Shown: piece after piece, positions 23,002 to 30,315 of the stretch
Numbering within the stretch: position 1 is the stretch's first letter
How the letters are laid out: every line of letters begins with the position of its first letter
Source: an uncultured Eubacteriales bacterium
Lineage (GTDB): Bacteria; Bacillota; Clostridia; Lachnospirales; Lachnospiraceae
Direction of reading: 5' to 3'
NCBI GenBank assembly: GCA_949299375.1
Contig: CASGAH010000008.1
Coordinates: 1-37,564 of the forward strand
DNA length: 37,564 nt
Position numbers and translations under genes: made by a program
The notes under the pieces: model-generated
The model's database searches: none
What the model was told of the DNA's origin: nothing
The model's input: the letters and a program-made list of their open reading frames with translations, nothing else

Positions 23002-24369
23002 TTATGGAAAAAGAACCGCTTCCCGTCCGGTCAGCTCATCCAGCACCGAGAAATACTGGTCGAATGTTTTTCGGCAGCACGACGGATTGCAAATTCGAAT
23101 GCCCGGGGCTCTCAGCCCGATCAGCGCAAACGCCATTGCCATCCGGTGATCGTCATACGTAAGGATGTCGGCATGTTTTGGCATCCCCGGCTCAATCACA
23201 ATGCCGTCTTCCTCCTCCCTGCAGGAAATCCCCATGCGGGTCAGTTCCGTCACAATCGCCCGAATCCGATTGGATTCCTGAAATCGGATATGTGCGATAT
23301 TTCGAATCTCTGTCTTACTCCCGGCAAAGGGGGCAAGCGCCGCAAGCGTCATCGTCTGGTCCGAGAAGTCATTCATGTCCACATGTACCCCCGGATAGAC
23401 GCCGTCTTTCGGCCCGGTCACGCAAATCCCCTCTTTTTGATCTGTCACGACCGCCCCCATCTGCTCCAGCACGCCAAGAAATTTCATGTCTCCCTGCATC
23501 GAGGAGGCATGGACATTGCGGACGAGAACCTGTCCCCCTGTCAGCACCGCTGCCGCCCAGAAGTAGCAAGCCGCAGATACATCCGGCTCCACTCCATACG
23601 TCCCGGCACGATAGTGCTGTCCTCCCGGGATGGTGTAAGTATCCCCCTGGACGATGACATGACATCCGTATTCCTCCATCATTGTTCGTGTAATCCGGAT
23701 ATAGGAGCCGTCCTTTTTTTCACTCGTGATGTGGATGGCAAGCGTCTGCCCGAGCATCGGAGCCGCCATCATCAGGGCACTTAAAAACTGTGTGCTTTTG
23801 CTGATGTCCACGGAAACGTCCAGCTGATTGCGCTTCGTTTCCTCTCCCTGCGATGCCGCGGCATCCTTTTTTGCCTTCTGATATCCTCTTCCCATCACCC
23901 GAACCGGAAGAAAGCCTTCTCTCTCCAGAAAAACAAAAGATGCGCCAAGCTGGGTCAGACTGTCAAACAGTGTTTTCATCGGTCTGGCCTTCATCTGATC
24001 GGATGCCAGGATGGTATACGATCCGTCCGACAGCGCCAGCATCGCAGTCAGAAAGCGGGCTGCCGTGCCGGCGCTTCCCACATGAATCGTTCCTGTCCGA
24101 TTAGGAATTGCCCCGCCCATCCCCCGTACAATGACGGTATCTCCCTTACAGGGAGATACCGTTCCGGGCCGCCACACTTCAAATCCCAGGGATTTCAGAC
24201 AGCCCAGAAACGAACGGGAATCGTCGCTAAACAACACTCCCTTTAGAACCGTCGTTCCCTCCGCGAGGGCAGCCAAAAAGAGTGCCCGGTTGGTCATGCT
24301 TTTGGATCCGGGAACCTCCACCATCCCCTTCACAGGGGCAGATACTGTATTTCTCTCATAGATCTCCAT
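23002..24369 (-). CDS. aroA: 5-enolpyruvylshikimate-3-phosphate synthase
   Basis: Shikimate-pathway enzyme of 455 residues that transfers enolpyruvyl from PEP to shikimate 3-phosphate. Seen: GSKSMTNRALFLAALAEG with Lys23, the PEP/glyphosate-site motif GSAGTAARFLTAMLAL, RPMKTLFDSL, STQFLSALMMAAP, and the late motifs RFQESNRI and YDDHRMAMAFALIGL. It is slightly long, mainly from a hydrophilic insert of about 15 residues (KKDAAASQGEETKRN) before the second-domain entry. The site keeps the Gly that confers glyphosate sensitivity in class I enzymes, but I cannot assign the class with certainty. GAGG lies six bases before the ATG. The gene follows ylmC/ymxH by 71 bases and has no other shikimate gene beside it. 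Confidence 0.97.
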   Translation of the reverse strand: MEIYERNTVSAPVKGMVEVPGSKSMTNRALFLAALAEGTTVLKGVLFSDDSRSFLGCLKSLGFEVWRPGTVSPCKGDTVIVRGMGGAIPNRTGTIHVGSAGTAARFLTAMLALSDGSYTILASDQMKARPMKTLFDSLTQLGASFVFLEREGFLPVRVMGRGYQKAKKDAAASQGEETKRNQLDVSVDISKSTQFLSALMMAAPMLGQTLAIHITSEKKDGSYIRITRTMMEEYGCHVIVQGDTYTIPGGQHYRAGTYGVEPDVSAACYFWAAAVLTGGQVLVRNVHASSMQGDMKFLGVLEQMGAVVTDQKEGICVTGPKDGVYPGVHVDMNDFSDQTMTLAALAPFAGSKTEIRNIAHIRFQESNRIRAIVTELTRMGISCREEEDGIVIEPGMPKHADILTYDDHRMAMAFALIGLRAPGIRICNPSCCRKTFDQYFSVLDELTGREAVLFP

Positions 24370-24440
24370 TGTTCACCTCATCTTTGCCGTTTTTTTGGAT
24401 GCCTGTTTCTTTTGCCGGGCAAAGGCCTCACGCTGCAGAC

Positions 24441-24710
24441 TTAATGTCCGTCCGGTGTGCAGTCCAAAAGCGCATCTTCTTCTCTAATTTCCACAAGAAT
24501 CAGATCTTCCCCGATTTTGCGAATCTTCCCAAACGGAATGACGTACTCGGTGCATCTGCCGAAAATCCCCCAGATTCTTCCCATCCCGGGGACAACAATT
24601 GCGGTGATGCATCCGCTGCAGCAGTCAAATTCTACATCGCTGACAAAGCCAAGCCTTCGGCACGTGCAAATGTTAATGACTTCCTTTTGTCGAAGCTCAC
24701 ACAGCCGCAT
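24441..24710 (-). CDS. YlmC/YmxH family sporulation protein (PRC-barrel)
   Basis: Small PRC-barrel protein of 89 residues. The YlmC/YmxH family is widespread in endospore formers, expressed in sporulation in Bacillus, and of unknown mechanism. Seen: MRLCELRQKEVINICTCRRL, then GFVSDVEFD and an ILVEIRE strand near the end. It has six Cys, of which the pair DCCSGC (30-34) could bind metal or form a disulphide. I used ATG 24710, with GGAG seven bases upstream. The TTG one codon earlier is an unneeded alternative. The usual neighbour of this family is sigE/sigG, here about 19 kb away. It heads a unit with aroA. Confidence 0.88.
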   Translation of the reverse strand: MRLCELRQKEVINICTCRRLGFVSDVEFDCCSGCITAIVVPGMGRIWGIFGRCTEYVIPFGKIRKIGEDLILVEIREEDALLDCTPDGH

Positions 24711-24744
24711 CAATTGTCTCCTTCCAGCCGGATTGTTGTCTGTT

Positions 24745-24766
24745 TGATCCTATGATATCAGGATCA
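24745..24766. promoter_or_regulatory. Inverted repeat upstream of ylmC/ymxH
   Basis: TGATCCT (24745-24751) and AGGATCA (24760-24766) with an 8-base centre, itself nearly palindromic (ATGATATC). No T-run follows on either strand. It may be an operator or a weak mRNA stem. Confidence 0.4.
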
Positions 24767-24827
24767 GCAGTCCTCTATGCCTTTGAACCCCGCAAAACAG
24801 CGAAACGATCTGACTGGAGCGGTTTTC

Positions 24828-27800
24828 TCAGCGCACAATCTCATACACAGCCGAGACAAGGGGCAGGCAGAGGAGACATGCGGCGAAAATTCCTCCCGCG
24901 GCCGCAAGGGCTGCAGGCCGGAACAGATCGCTTCCTGCGGCGAGCAGCACACATCCCGCCAGAGCCGTCAGTGTGTTGAGAAGAATCGGGCGCATCTTAT
25001 CCGCTGCCGCCTGAAGGATGGCGTCTTTTTTCTCTATTCCCTCCAGACGAAGGCTGTCGATACCCGTTGTCAGCGCAGTGCCGCAGCTCCCCGCAAAGCA
25101 AAGTGCCATAAATCCTCCGATCATCGTCACCGCGCTGATCTGACTTCCGGAGAAGAACGCTCCGACACACGCGCCCGCAGTGGCCGGCAAAATCGGAGTC
25201 ATTGCGGCAAGGGGCGTCCGAAACGACTGAAAATGCACCAACAGCAGCAGATAGATGGCGCAAATCCCAAGAAACAGCGCTTCCATCCCGCACACAAACG
25301 CACGGATCACATCCTCATATCCGCCTTCTATGTACCACGCATACCCCAATGGCGTCTCCCGGCCATCCAGTTCCTCCCGGATCTGTGCAAGAACCGCTGC
25401 GGCCCGGGCATCGTCCTCCAGTCTGACGGTCATCGTCAGGCATCGCTCCTGATTGCAGCGGGTGATCTCTGATGGAGACTGCCGAAGTTCCACCGAGGCA
25501 ACCTCAGACAGCACCGTCTCCTTTGTCCCTGCCGTCAGTTTAAGCTGGGAGAGATCCTCCATGGACAAACTCTCTCCTTCATCCATCACGAAAATTGAAT
25601 CGATTTCTCCATCCAAAGACATTTCCATCAAAGAGGCAGCGCCCGTCTGCTCGGAAATCTGCTCATAAAGCTGCTCGGTCGTAAGTCCATGCGCCATTGC
25701 CTTTTCCGCATCGACCGTGACATACACTTCTGTCTTCTGCTCCGTTCCGACAAGCGAGACAGATTCGACTCCCTCGATCCGATTTACAATCTGTTCTGCC
25801 TCTTCCGCCAGCTCCCGAAGCACCTCCCAGTCATTTCCTTCCACCCGGACAGACAGGCTGCGCTGCGCATTCCACTGCGGATCGCTTTCGATGACGAATG
25901 CCGAAATATCGCAGTCCAAATCGGCACAGAGGAGCTCGATCTGGGATGCCATCTCTTTTCCGGAACGTTTCCTGTCCTCCCGCAACGCGACGGAAAAGAC
26001 TGCCGAAGGGGTCTTCTCGTCTGCGGCGCCGCTGACCGCACAGACCGTTTCCACATCGTCCAGATCTGTCAGCCGCTGCGCGACAGTCTCCACCCATTCG
26101 TCTATTTTTTCCCGGTCTTCCTCCGCAGCATCCATCGACACCAAAAGATTTCCTCCATCCGTCTTCGGAAGAAGAGACAGACCTTTGTTTGCCGCTAGGA
26201 CAATTCCGCCTGCCAAAAGTGCTGCTGCTCCAAGAAGCGCGATCCAGCGGTTTGCCACAGCCCAGCCATTCAGTCTCCCATACAGCCGCGTGATCCAATG
26301 CAAAAGAGGATTCTTTCTCTCCCGCATCTCTTTTTTTCGGAAGGAGACAAAGATAGGAATCAGCGTGAGCGCGACGAGAGCGGACGACACCATCAAACAG
26401 CACATGGTCAGAGCCGCTTCCCCGAAGAGCTGCCCGGTCATGCCCTGTGCAAAGAACAGGGGGAGCCAAAAGCATCCCGCACCGAGCAGAAATGACAAAA
26501 TTGCGCCGGAAAAACAGGATGCATTGCCCTGTTTTTCCAAACCAGCCGCCTCTTTCCAGGAAATCCCGCTTTTCTTTCTGCGCACCATTTCCTCCGCCGC
26601 AAAGACAGAGGAGCCGGAGAGCATTCCGCTTCCGAGCACGAGCGAGGACAGCGACATCCGGTGCAGCGCAATGTTAAACACCCCCATCATCCCTGCTGTC
26701 AGAAGCAGGCTTGCCGGGATGGCGCACACTGTCACAATGGCCTGCCGAAGATCCCCGGACAAGAGCATCACCGCGATGACGGTCCATGCGATCCCCAGCG
26801 CCAGCTGCAAAAATGCCTCCCGAAACATCGCTTCCGTCTCTTCCTCCGAGTCGATCAGTGTCGTCACCCGGATCTGCGAATACTGTTCTTCCAGCAGACT
26901 ACACTGTTCCTTAAACTCGCGGACAGACTGCACGTCCGGGGAAGATCCCTGACGGTTTACCAGAGCGATGACACAGTCATTGCCGTGGATTTTGGCATCC
27001 ACGCTCTGGGCGCTGTCCGCCTGCGAAATATCCGCCACATCTTCCAGGCAGATCGGGTCAACGCCGTCTATGCCCGGGTCAAACAGGACGAGCGTTTCGA
27101 TGTCTTCCCGCGTCATTTGACTTCCCTCTACCTGAACCTGGTACGTCACGCCGTCCTCCGTGACGGCACCGGCAGACTGCGAGACGGTCTGCGCTTCTAA
27201 AAGGCCTCGAATGAGGTCTGTCGTTATGATCTGATCCAAGTTCGCCGCATTCAGTGTGTTTTCTTGATCTTCATAGAACTGCGCCAGCTGCTCTTCCAAC
27301 GTTTTCTCTCCGTCGGCTAGTTCGCTGGACGCCTGATTCATCGATTCGATCGCGTCAAGCAGATCCTTTTGCGCATCTTCCTCCTGTCTGTTTAAACGGT
27401 CCTGGCTTTCTGATACGATGCCCTGTCCCGCGCTGAGTGCATCCCTCGCCTCATTCAGCGCAGCTCTTGCGCTTTCCAGCTGTGATTTTGTCTCGTTTAG
27501 CTGCATTCTCGCCTGGGATGCGGTGTCAATCGATTCTTGAAGGAGGCGCTGGCTTTCCTCCAGCGCAGCCCGCTCCGTCTCGATTGCCGTCCGTTCCAGC
27601 TCCAGGGCGGCAAGCCTTGCTGCGATTTCTGTCAGACGGATTCCAATCTGCGCCTGCTCCTGCAAAAGCGCCTCCATTTCCTCTGACACCTGGCTGCCCT
27701 CCCCGCTCTCCGCATCCGAGGCGGACGGCTCGGCGTCTGATGTCTCCGCCTCGGATGATGCTTCCTGCGACGGCACTTCCGCGGATGTCTCGGGGGCAGA

Positions 27801-28847
27801 GCTCTCCTCGGATGGATGTTCCGTCCCATCGGTCTGACCAATCTGGCTAAGGCGATCCGCAATCTCGGCCAGACGCGCCTGAAGCGCGGCCTGTTCCTGC
27901 AAGAGCGCCTCTTTTTCCGATTCGTATTCCGCCCATCGCGTGCTACAGGATGCGCTCGCTTCGTCAATCTGACTCTGGCTCTGCGCATTTTGCGCCTCCA
28001 GCTGTGCAATTACATTTTCTAGAATCGGAATCATGGCCTCCAGCTGGCTGATCTGGCTTTCCTTTTCTTCCAGACTTGCCTGTGACTGGCTCATGCTGAT
28101 TTCCTGTTTCAAAAGCTCAAGTTTTCCCGCCAGAAGGCTCTGATCGGAGGCAATCTGCCCCGCTTCCAGCTCCGCCTGCTGTTGTTCCAGCTCCTGTTTT
28201 CCGCTCTCAAGCGCTTCTTTCGCCTCTGTCAGCGCCTCTTTTGCCTCCTCCAGCTGTGCGAGAACGGCATTTTTCACCGTCTCATTGGCCTGCTCTACTT
28301 TGTCCGGGCGAAGGACAATCTGCAGGGATTGCCCGCTCCCCCCGTAAATGACAGCGCCTGCCGCAGTTATCTCCTCTTCGACAAGCGAAAAAAGCTCGTT
28401 TGCGTCCATTCCCTCCGCTTCGATTGCCACGGCGATCGCCGCAGACGAATCCGATGAGACTTTCTCTGCGACCGGTTTTCCGACCGTCCCGGGAAAATCA
28501 AACGAAATCTGATCCAGCTTCTGGCTCACATTTACAAAAATCGATTCCCACTCGGCATCGCTCGTCATGGAAGCGGCGACAATCGACTCGTCCGCTCGTG
28601 TCACCGACTGCACCGTTTCGATCTGCTCCATTGCGGCCAGCGCCCGCTCAATGGGCCTTGTCACTTCCTGCTCCGCTTCCTCCAGCGTCATTTCGGAGAC
28701 AGCGGTGCGGACAAGCACGAAGCATTGCCCGGTCTGCGGCATCTGCATTCCTGTCATTTGAGGAAGAACCGCCCCCGCCAGCAAAAGAAGCGCCAAAAAA
28801 GCGGCGGCTATGGTATGCGGCTTCCTGACACTGAATCCCGGTATCAT
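24828..28847 (-). CDS. RND-type permease with a long coiled-coil insert and no proton-relay residues
   Basis: Polytopic protein of 1339 residues with the two-fold RND layout: TM1 (about 12-32), first extracytoplasmic loop (33-672), TM2-6 (about 676-835), TM7 (866-886), second loop (887-1180), TM8-12 (to 1335). Porter-domain sequence before the insert (TRPIERALAAMEQIETVQSV; LQIVLRPDKV) and after it resembles AcrB-type pumps. Residues 186-535 are an inserted coiled-coil hairpin with heptad Leu/Ala/Glu/Gln repeats. Its two arms of about 150 residues meet at a Ser/Glu/Pro-rich apex (342-386). TM4 reads LVLGSGMLSGSSVF where active pumps have the Asp pair, and TM10 (FAGSCGTALTTG) has no Lys. I chose ATG 28847 (MIPGFSVRKP) with GGGG seven bases ahead. 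ATG 28928 is possible. It follows the amidase gene, and no adaptor gene is present. The substrate is unknown. Confidence 0.85.
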   Translation of the reverse strand: MIPGFSVRKPHTIAAAFLALLLLAGAVLPQMTGMQMPQTGQCFVLVRTAVSEMTLEEAEQEVTRPIERALAAMEQIETVQSVTRADESIVAASMTSDAEWESIFVNVSQKLDQISFDFPGTVGKPVAEKVSSDSSAAIAVAIEAEGMDANELFSLVEEEITAAGAVIYGGSGQSLQIVLRPDKVEQANETVKNAVLAQLEEAKEALTEAKEALESGKQELEQQQAELEAGQIASDQSLLAGKLELLKQEISMSQSQASLEEKESQISQLEAMIPILENVIAQLEAQNAQSQSQIDEASASCSTRWAEYESEKEALLQEQAALQARLAEIADRLSQIGQTDGTEHPSEESSAPETSAEVPSQEASSEAETSDAEPSASDAESGEGSQVSEEMEALLQEQAQIGIRLTEIAARLAALELERTAIETERAALEESQRLLQESIDTASQARMQLNETKSQLESARAALNEARDALSAGQGIVSESQDRLNRQEEDAQKDLLDAIESMNQASSELADGEKTLEEQLAQFYEDQENTLNAANLDQIITTDLIRGLLEAQTVSQSAGAVTEDGVTYQVQVEGSQMTREDIETLVLFDPGIDGVDPICLEDVADISQADSAQSVDAKIHGNDCVIALVNRQGSSPDVQSVREFKEQCSLLEEQYSQIRVTTLIDSEEETEAMFREAFLQLALGIAWTVIAVMLLSGDLRQAIVTVCAIPASLLLTAGMMGVFNIALHRMSLSSLVLGSGMLSGSSVFAAEEMVRRKKSGISWKEAAGLEKQGNASCFSGAILSFLLGAGCFWLPLFFAQGMTGQLFGEAALTMCCLMVSSALVALTLIPIFVSFRKKEMRERKNPLLHWITRLYGRLNGWAVANRWIALLGAAALLAGGIVLAANKGLSLLPKTDGGNLLVSMDAAEEDREKIDEWVETVAQRLTDLDDVETVCAVSGAADEKTPSAVFSVALREDRKRSGKEMASQIELLCADLDCDISAFVIESDPQWNAQRSLSVRVEGNDWEVLRELAEEAEQIVNRIEGVESVSLVGTEQKTEVYVTVDAEKAMAHGLTTEQLYEQISEQTGAASLMEMSLDGEIDSIFVMDEGESLSMEDLSQLKLTAGTKETVLSEVASVELRQSPSEITRCNQERCLTMTVRLEDDARAAAVLAQIREELDGRETPLGYAWYIEGGYEDVIRAFVCGMEALFLGICAIYLLLLVHFQSFRTPLAAMTPILPATAGACVGAFFSGSQISAVTMIGGFMALCFAGSCGTALTTGIDSLRLEGIEKKDAILQAAADKMRPILLNTLTALAGCVLLAAGSDLFRPAALAAAGGIFAACLLCLPLVSAVYEIVR

Positions 28848-28861
28848 AAACATTCCCCATT

Positions 28862-28906
28862 TCTGCGCAGCTTCTTTGCGCCTTGGAGCCTGCACCGCTG
28901 CGCAGA
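28862..28906 (-). promoter_or_regulatory. Inverted repeat in front of the RND-type gene
   Basis: TCTGCGCAGC (28862-28871) and GCTGCGCAGA (28897-28906) form a perfect 10-base inverted repeat with a 25-base loop. It lies between the amidase stop and the GGGG ribosome site used for the ATG at 28847. If translation began at 28928 this would be coding, so the repeat also argues for the shorter start. Confidence 0.5.
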
Positions 28907-28931
28907 CACAAGCTCCGGGCAAAACCATCCG

Positions 28932-30152
28932 TTACTCAATCTGCGGATTCTGGATCATATACGCCTGAATGTCCGCCTTCATCTGAATCCACGCATCAGG
29001 ATTCTCTACGTAATATTTGGGACAAATCTTTCCGGTCACATCATAGTGGCGGATGATATGTTCTTCGCTTAGTCCAAATTGCTGACAGAGCCATGCCGTC
29101 AGCCGGACAACCGATGCATACGTCGCCTCTCCAAATTTTCCGGTTTCATCCGGGTGACAAACTTCAATGGAAATCGTGTCAATGTTTCGCTCGTTCGTCG
29201 CATATGATTTTTCATTGAGCGGAATACATTGAATCACTTCCCCGTCCAGCCCGACAATAAAGTGGGAGCTTCGGCTCTCCTTTTGGTCATCTTTGAGCTT
29301 TTCAAAATAATCCCGGTTGTTTTGTGCGCTCGTCCCCGGATTTCCGACGTAGTGGATGGCAATAAAGCGAATGCTGTCCATGTTCGCGCCCGGCCTGGAA
29401 TACGGGTTGATCGTAAGATATTGGCGGTCAATCCAGGATGGACAAAGAATTCTTGAGATGTCAACGACAAGTCCTCCCGCTGTGGCAAGCGTATAATTTC
29501 CGGTGACGCCGACGACCGGGCTGTCCGATTCCTCGGGGGAGGATTCTGCCGCGCCCGATGTTTGCTGGACATCGGATTCTAACGATTGCGCTTCCGGTTC
29601 CGACGATCCCTCTTTCTCCGCAAACAGCATCAGGTCAATCATATCCCGGATCGGATTCTGATTGGGCGATTCATCGTTTCCGTGGACCGTCTGTCCCAGA
29701 TTTATGACTGCCCTCCCGCCAAAAAAGAGGACGAGGCAGACGGCAAATGACGCAATCGCTGTTTTCAAAAGCGAGCTGCCGTTCAGACCCCTCCGAACGA
29801 TCTCAAATCCGTCCCGAAGCCGCCTCATTCCCGCAGACAGCGCGGCGTTTCTTCGGAGCGCCTGCTTTCGCTTTGCAGCAATCCGCTTTCGTCTCTCCAG
29901 ATCCGCTTTCCGTCTGTCCTGCTCCTTTTTCTCCCGCAAAGCGCTTCTTTGCACCGCGTCGCTGACGCCCCGCGCCGTCCCTGTCTTTGTATTTTCTGTG
30001 CGGCCCGCAGATCCGCTCAGACGTTTCCCTTTCTTTCTTTGCTTTTGCTCCTGAAGCCTTCTCCTGCGCTCCAGTCTTCTCTGCGCTTCTCTTTCCTGCT
30101 CCATCTTCTTTCGCATTTCCTCATACGCCCTGATTCGATCCTGCCGGTCCAT
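28932..30152 (-). CDS. Membrane-anchored N-acetylmuramoyl-L-alanine amidase
   Basis: Zinc amidase (Amidase_2/PGRP fold) of 406 residues that cuts the bond between MurNAc and the stem peptide. Residues 1-120 are cytoplasmic and extremely basic, with long Arg/Lys/Glu/Gln helices. One membrane segment (about 128-146) follows, then a Ser/Glu-rich linker (155-215) and the catalytic domain (about 240-400). Zinc ligands are His267 (IAIHYVGNPG), His369 (RHYDVTG) and Cys377 (GKICP). The acidic ISIEVCHPD block is also conserved. GGAGG lies six bases before the ATG. It heads the unit with the RND-type permease 84 bases downstream. The long basic cytoplasmic region is unusual for this family and could bind nucleic acid, acidic lipid or a partner. 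Confidence 0.92.
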   Translation of the reverse strand: MDRQDRIRAYEEMRKKMEQEREAQRRLERRRRLQEQKQRKKGKRLSGSAGRTENTKTGTARGVSDAVQRSALREKKEQDRRKADLERRKRIAAKRKQALRRNAALSAGMRRLRDGFEIVRRGLNGSSLLKTAIASFAVCLVLFFGGRAVINLGQTVHGNDESPNQNPIRDMIDLMLFAEKEGSSEPEAQSLESDVQQTSGAAESSPEESDSPVVGVTGNYTLATAGGLVVDISRILCPSWIDRQYLTINPYSRPGANMDSIRFIAIHYVGNPGTSAQNNRDYFEKLKDDQKESRSSHFIVGLDGEVIQCIPLNEKSYATNERNIDTISIEVCHPDETGKFGEATYASVVRLTAWLCQQFGLSEEHIIRHYDVTGKICPKYYVENPDAWIQMKADIQAYMIQNPQIE

Positions 30153-30220
30153 GCCATACCTCCCCGAATGTCTCCATCTCTTTTTTGCAGCAGCCTGTCC
30201 AATTTTTTTATCTTTTCTTA

Positions 30221-30249
30221 TTTACTTTTGTTCATTGCTATACTACAAT
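30221..30249 (+). promoter_or_regulatory. Candidate promoter for the YfhO-type gene
   Basis: TTTACT (30221-30226), 17-base spacer, TACAAT (30244-30249). Transcription would start near 30256, leaving a leader of about 60 bases with AAAGGAGG before ATG 30316. The -10 region overlaps that of the divergent promoter. Confidence 0.5.
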
Positions 30250-30268
30250 AGAATTTGATTCGTGTAAA
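30240..30268 (-). promoter_or_regulatory. Candidate promoter for the amidase/RND unit
   Basis: TTTACA (30268-30263), 17-base spacer, TAGTAT (30245-30240) on the minus strand. The leader to ATG 30152 would be about 80 bases. Confidence 0.45.
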
Positions 30269-30315
30269 GCCCCCAGAGACATATTTTGACCGAATCGAAA
30301 AAAAGGAGGATCAAC

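Noticed and set aside
23002..24369. AroA as a glyphosate-tolerant enzyme
   Set aside because: The relevant Gly is present and the class cannot be assigned by eye, so no claim is justified.
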